Source: Gp6-AA40 sp050742535 (GTDB lineage: Bacteria; Acidobacteriota; Vicinamibacteria; Vicinamibacterales; UBA2999). From it: a DNA stretch of 8,435 nucleotides. Both the position numbers and the translations under genes were made by a program. The stretch lies in the NCBI GenBank assembly GCA_050742535.1, contig JBOGIQ010000270.1, positions 1 to 8,435 on the forward strand, written 5' to 3'. Shown piece after piece: positions 6,138 through 8,435 of the stretch; positions within the stretch are counted from its first letter, which is position 1, and each line of letters opens with the position of its first letter. Under the pieces are notes generated by a model that made no database searches, was not told the DNA's origin, and saw only the letters and a list, made by a program, of their open reading frames with translations.

Positions 6138-6479
6138 TCAGCGAGGCCGGGCGGTCCGCGGCCGGCCTGCTCCGCGCCCGTGAAAAAAGAGATATCCCGT
6201 TCCGGGTGGCTTCAAGGGAGCAAAGGTGTCCACTTCAACGATGTCGACCGTGAACGTGAGCGGCGGGTTTGTTGGCGAATTCTTCACCGAGCGCCGCAAT
6301 TTCGAATCCTGACGGATGAGATCGATCGCCTGACGCTCGGCATCGGCGGGATTGGCAGCAACGACGCATCGAGTGGTGTAGAAGCCGGTGATCCTCGTCA
6401 CGCTCCTCCGGCGTTCCTGCCATGACAGGCGAAAGTTCCGGCCGTGGACACGCACGAGGTATTTCTTCCTTCGAGCCAT
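6138..6479 (-). CDS. Unknown small basic protein, 113 residues
   Basis: Not recognised. From the ATG at 6479 it begins M-A-R-R-K-K-Y-L-V-R-V-H-G-R-N-F and continues with 'TRITGFYTTRCVVAANPADAERQAIDLIRQD' (about 29-59), then 'PPLTFTVDIVEVDTFAP' (about 77-93) and 'GTGYLFFHGRG', finishing with a basic tail rich in R/P. The alternation of strands and one helix suggests a small alpha/beta domain. The frame stays open upstream to 6590, but that part overlaps the methyltransferase gene and is low-complexity, so the ATG at 6479, 16 bp after the TAA of that gene, is the better start. No Shine-Dalgarno is evident. It is probably co-transcribed with the genes on both sides. Confidence 0.65.
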   Translation of the reverse strand: MARRKKYLVRVHGRNFRLSWQERRRSVTRITGFYTTRCVVAANPADAERQAIDLIRQDSKLRRSVKNSPTNPPLTFTVDIVEVDTFAPLKPPGTGYLFFHGRGAGRPRTARPR

Positions 6480-6495
6480 CAATCGATATCGCGAG

Positions 6496-7746
6496 TTACG
6501 AGGGCCAGAGGTGCTGTGACGCCAGCCGCGCGCCTTCGACGAGCGACTGCAACTTCGCCCACGCCAGGGACGCGTGGATCCGGCCGCCAAGGCCGCAGTC
6601 GGTACCGGCGATGACGTTCTCGCGGCCGATCAGCTGCGCGTACTGAACGATGCGATCCGCAACGAGCTCCGGGTGCTCCACGACGTTGGTGGCGTGCGAC
6701 ACGACCCCGGGAATGAGAAGCCTGCCCTCGGGCAGTTTCACGTCGCGCCACACCTTCCACTCGTGCTCGTGACGTACATTGCCGGCCTCGAGCGAGTACG
6801 CACCGACCCGGATCGTCAACAACAGATCGACGATGTCGCGGAGCGGGATGTCGGTCAGGTGCGGTCCATGCCAGCTTCCCCAGCACATGTGGTAGCGAAC
6901 GCGATCCTGGGGGATGCCGCTCAGCGCATGGTTGAGCGCCTCGATGCAGAGGCGCGCATAGGCACGGTATTCCTCGATCGTCACCGACGGATCCATCGCG
7001 TCCCAGTTTTCGGCCATGCCCGGGTCGTCGATCTGGAGGATGAATCCCGCGTCAGTAATGGCGCGGTACTCGACCTTGAGCGCGTCGGCAACGGCGACGA
7101 GAAACTCCTCCTGCGTCGTGTAGCAGCGGTTCTGATCGCGGCCGAATGTACCGGGGGCAGGCGATGTCATGAATACGTCGGTCATCCGGCTGAAGCCGGA
7201 CTCCACAGCGGCGCGGAGGTTGTCGATGTCGGCCTGCAGGGCGTCATGGCCCCGGTAAGTGACCTTGCCGACAATCGGGCGACCCATCGGCCGTGGTCCG
7301 CCTCCGAACATCTCGCGATCGATGTCCGCGTACACCTCGGGGAACGCCTGGCGATCGCGGCGGTTCTTGAAACTGCCAGGCTTGATGGTTGCGTCCGACT
7401 CGGTGGCACCGCTGAAGCGGTGCCCTACGGATTCGGATTCGGCCTCTTCGAATCCGGTGAAGCGCTCGATTACGTAGCTGATCCACGCGCCGTAATCGAG
7501 GCGCGTGCGCATCGTCTTGCCGAACTCGCCGTCGTTGACGATATCGATGCCGAACTGTGTCTGACGGTTCACGACGTCCTGGACCGCGCCGCGCAGGCGC
7601 TGCCGATGGACCGCGGCCGCTGAAGCCGTAGCGTCCGGCTTCAGCCGGAAGGCATCAGCACGTTCCGCGTTGAGGGCGAGGAGATCGTCGGGGCGCGGCA
7701 GCGCCCCCGCGTGGGTGGTCAGAATCCGAGCGTCGCTTCGCTCCAT
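6496..7746 (-). CDS. Cobalamin-independent methionine-synthase-like zinc methyltransferase
   Basis: This is a 416-residue protein equivalent to the C-terminal catalytic barrel of MetE, without the MetE N-terminal half. It starts 'RSDARILTTHAGALPRPDDL' (3-22). The zinc site is intact: H286-x-C288 in 'RYHMCWGSWHGPH', E320 in 'AYSLEAGN' and C384 in 'GTDCGLGG'. 'LQIDDPGMAENWD' (237-249) supplies the substrate-binding acidic residues. Stand-alone members of this superfamily move methyl or alkyl groups to or from thiols; epoxyalkane:CoM transferase is one example. The true substrate is unknown. Three REP-like palindromes lie in frame and encode residues about 31-41, 106-115 and 181-187, all in places where relatives vary. 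I chose the ATG at 7746 from family alignment. The ATG at 7782 adds 12 repeat-derived residues but has AGGAGG 3 bases upstream, so it is a real alternative. Confidence 0.85.
   Translation of the reverse strand: MERSDARILTTHAGALPRPDDLLALNAERADAFRLKPDATASAAAVHRQRLRGAVQDVVNRQTQFGIDIVNDGEFGKTMRTRLDYGAWISYVIERFTGFEEAESESVGHRFSGATESDATIKPGSFKNRRDRQAFPEVYADIDREMFGGGPRPMGRPIVGKVTYRGHDALQADIDNLRAAVESGFSRMTDVFMTSPAPGTFGRDQNRCYTTQEEFLVAVADALKVEYRAITDAGFILQIDDPGMAENWDAMDPSVTIEEYRAYARLCIEALNHALSGIPQDRVRYHMCWGSWHGPHLTDIPLRDIVDLLLTIRVGAYSLEAGNVRHEHEWKVWRDVKLPEGRLLIPGVVSHATNVVEHPELVADRIVQYAQLIGRENVIAGTDCGLGGRIHASLAWAKLQSLVEGARLASQHLWPS
7185..7206 (-). repeat. REP-like palindrome (element C) inside the methyltransferase gene
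   Basis: TCCGGCT (7185-7191) and AGCCGGA (7194-7200) pair perfectly around two bases. The minus strand reads GTGGAG and then the palindrome with the CTTCAG apex, matching element B over its whole stem. It encodes V-E-S-G-F-S-R (residues 181-187) just before the 'FMTSPAPGTF' motif. Confidence 0.75.
7405..7430 (-). repeat. REP-like palindrome (element D) inside the methyltransferase gene
   Basis: GGCACCGCT (7405-7413) and AGCGGTGCC (7416-7424) form a perfect 9-bp stem around GA. On the minus strand it is preceded by CCGTAG, the same flank as elements A and B (GTAG). It encodes V-G-H-R-F-S-G-A (residues about 107-114) in a loop of variable sequence. Confidence 0.8.
7434..7456. repeat. Inverted repeat next to element D
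   Basis: CGGATTCG (7434-7441) and CGAATCCG (7449-7456) are perfect complements with a 7-base loop. The array sits directly beside element D and encodes the acidic F-E-E-A-E-S-E stretch of the methyltransferase. It lacks the CTTCAG apex, so it is either a separate structure or part of a compound element. Confidence 0.5.
7619..7649 (+). repeat. REP-like palindrome (element B) with overlapping second hairpin
   Basis: TCCGGCT (7634-7640) and AGCCGGA (7643-7649) form a stem with the CTTCAG apex, preceded by GTAGCG (7628-7633). A second perfect pair, GCTGAAGCC (7619-7627) with GGCTTCAGC (7637-7645), uses the same bases, so the two hairpins exclude each other. On the minus strand it encodes F-R-L-K-P-D-A-T-A-S of the methyltransferase, in frame. 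Confidence 0.78.
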
Positions 7747-7816
7747 GAACCGTTCAATAGGTGCAGAAGGTTCAAGACTCATGAACCTCCTGAACCAGTT
7801 GAACCCGTGAACCTCG
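7747..7816. repeat. GAACC-type 9-bp microrepeat filling the methyltransferase leader
   Basis: GAACCTCCT (7783-7791), GAACCAGTT (7792-7800), GAACCCGT (7801-7808) and GAACC (7809-7813) are tandem copies with a 9/8-bp period. Looser GAAC/GTTC copies continue to 7747. It spans the whole 70-bp gap between the GDTLVV gene stop (7817) and the methyltransferase ATG (7746). Confidence 0.65.
7786..7791 (-). promoter_or_regulatory. AGGAGG site inside the repeat, possible Shine-Dalgarno
   Basis: The minus strand reads AGGAGG at 7791-7786, followed by TTC and the ATG at 7782. The 3-base spacing is short but usable. If functional it would select the 12-residue longer methyltransferase. The site is created by one unit of the GAACC repeat. 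Confidence 0.4.
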
Positions 7817-8434
7817 TTATTTCCTCTGACCCGTCTGTTTCGAATAGTCCAGATCCTTCTGTTCCTTACATTCGTCTTCGGTATACGGCGCATCCGCGGG
7901 CATCAACGGCGCCTCGTTGCTGGCGGTCGCTTTGCCTTTCAGGTAATCCGGGTCCTCGGCCTCCCACGTGCGCGAAAGCTGCCACGTTTTTGGATCGAGC
8001 GTGAAGCGTTCGACGACGTGCAGCTTGTCGCCATGGCGCGTGTTGCCGTTCAGCACTCCGGGCAGGAAGCCGACGGTGTCCACGACCAGCGTATCTCCCT
8101 CCCAGCGCCCGATCGAATGCCCGGCACGCGTCGGTTTGATGGTGGCCGGATGCTGCTTCACGTTCATGTAGACCGTCCGCTTCAGATTCATCTGGCCGTA
8201 CTGGATGACGATGTCATTTCGGTTCTGGGTGATCCGGTTGACCGGACCGTCGAACGTCCAGTCGAAGATGATGCTCGTCGTCTCGCACTTGAAGCGGGGG
8301 TTGTCTGCCTGCGTCATCGCGTCCGCTTCCTTGATGGCCCGTTCGGTGAGCTCGGCACCGTTGAACATGCGCGGCCCGCCGGCACCGCGTCCACGACCGC
8401 CGCCCGGGGCCGCTGCGCCACGGCCCGCTGCAGG
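7817..8434 (-). CDS. GDTLVV-core exported-type protein, 5' end missing
   Basis: The minus-strand frame is open to the window edge, so the start is outside. An ATG at 8368 is in frame, but the codons before it encode a Gly/Ala/Arg-rich stretch (G-G-G-R-G-R-G-A-G-G-P-R) typical of the region after the signal peptide in this family. About 205 residues are visible: 'AELTERAIKEADAMTQ', 'FKCETTSIIFDWTFDGPVNRI' and the core 'GHSIGRWEGDTLVVDTVGF'. Then come 'LHVVERFTLDPKTWQLSRTWEAEDPDYLKG' and a charged C-terminus with 'YTEDECKEQKDL'. It is a paralogue of the proteins at 3-584 and 4258-5199, closest in its core to the first. Its role is unknown; it is probably periplasmic. It is upstream of, and in the same direction as, the methyltransferase gene, separated by a repeat-filled gap. 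Confidence 0.85.
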   Translation of the reverse strand, partial: PAAGRGAAAPGGGRGRGAGGPRMFNGAELTERAIKEADAMTQADNPRFKCETTSIIFDWTFDGPVNRITQNRNDIVIQYGQMNLKRTVYMNVKQHPATIKPTRAGHSIGRWEGDTLVVDTVGFLPGVLNGNTRHGDKLHVVERFTLDPKTWQLSRTWEAEDPDYLKGKATASNEAPLMPADAPYTEDECKEQKDLDYSKQTGQRK

Positions 8435-8435
8435 C

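Noticed and set aside
5769..6425. Plus-strand open frame of 218 codons
   Set aside because: It spans two minus-strand genes and has Arg-rich composition typical of an antisense shadow. The minus-strand frames fit tightly with their neighbours, although this region is the least certain in the window.
6574..7623. Plus-strand open frame of 349 codons
   Set aside because: It is antisense to the methyltransferase with intact zinc ligands, and it shows no family signature.

Overview
This is a GC-rich bacterial window packed with protein genes. It holds no rRNA, tRNA, CRISPR array, transposase or defence operon that I can see. Several family signatures suggest a soil-type Acidobacteriota, most likely of the Vicinamibacteria kind. 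These are three diverged copies of a secreted protein with a G-x-W-[DE]-G-D-x-L-V-V-x-T core, a DUF6152-type protein, a large SDR with the H-T-N-M-A-K motif, and palindromic repeats read through as peptides such as 'FRLKPDATA'. The assignment is inference from recalled family distribution, not from a search.

Layout. (1) 1-584 (+): the 3' part of a GDTLVV-core protein whose start lies outside the window. (2) 595-4220 (-): a probable transcription unit, read right to left, of a secreted LysM-containing lytic transglycosylase, a 547-residue zinc-finger-like SDR, and a small secreted NTF2/SnoaL-type protein; the last two are nearly abutting. (3) 4221-4257: a very short divergent promoter region. 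(4) 4258-5597 (+): a second GDTLVV-core exported protein overlapping, by GTGA, a DUF6152-type exported protein. (5) 5622-7746 (-): two small unknown proteins and a cobalamin-independent methionine-synthase-like zinc methyltransferase. (6) 7817-8434 (-): a third GDTLVV-core protein, cut by the window end.

The products suggest envelope and periplasmic work (a murein lyase and five exported or probably exported small proteins) plus two cytoplasmic enzymes of unknown substrate. I cannot assign a shared pathway.

The most unusual content is repeat DNA that sits inside or at the edges of coding sequence without breaking it. Five REP-like palindromes share a CTTCAG apex and have stems that differ by paired changes. 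Three lie in frame inside the methyltransferase gene, one in the SDR linker, and one provides the stop codon of a small gene. Three short arrays built on a 9-bp period and one GGGATCA array also occur. One encodes (DRS)n in the SDR, one fills the SDR leader, one fills the methyltransferase leader, and one encodes the C-terminal tail of the second GDTLVV protein and runs into the ribosome binding site of the next gene. This resembles the in-frame palindromic elements known from Rickettsia, but in an apparently unrelated lineage. No stretch longer than 300 bases lacks a gene.
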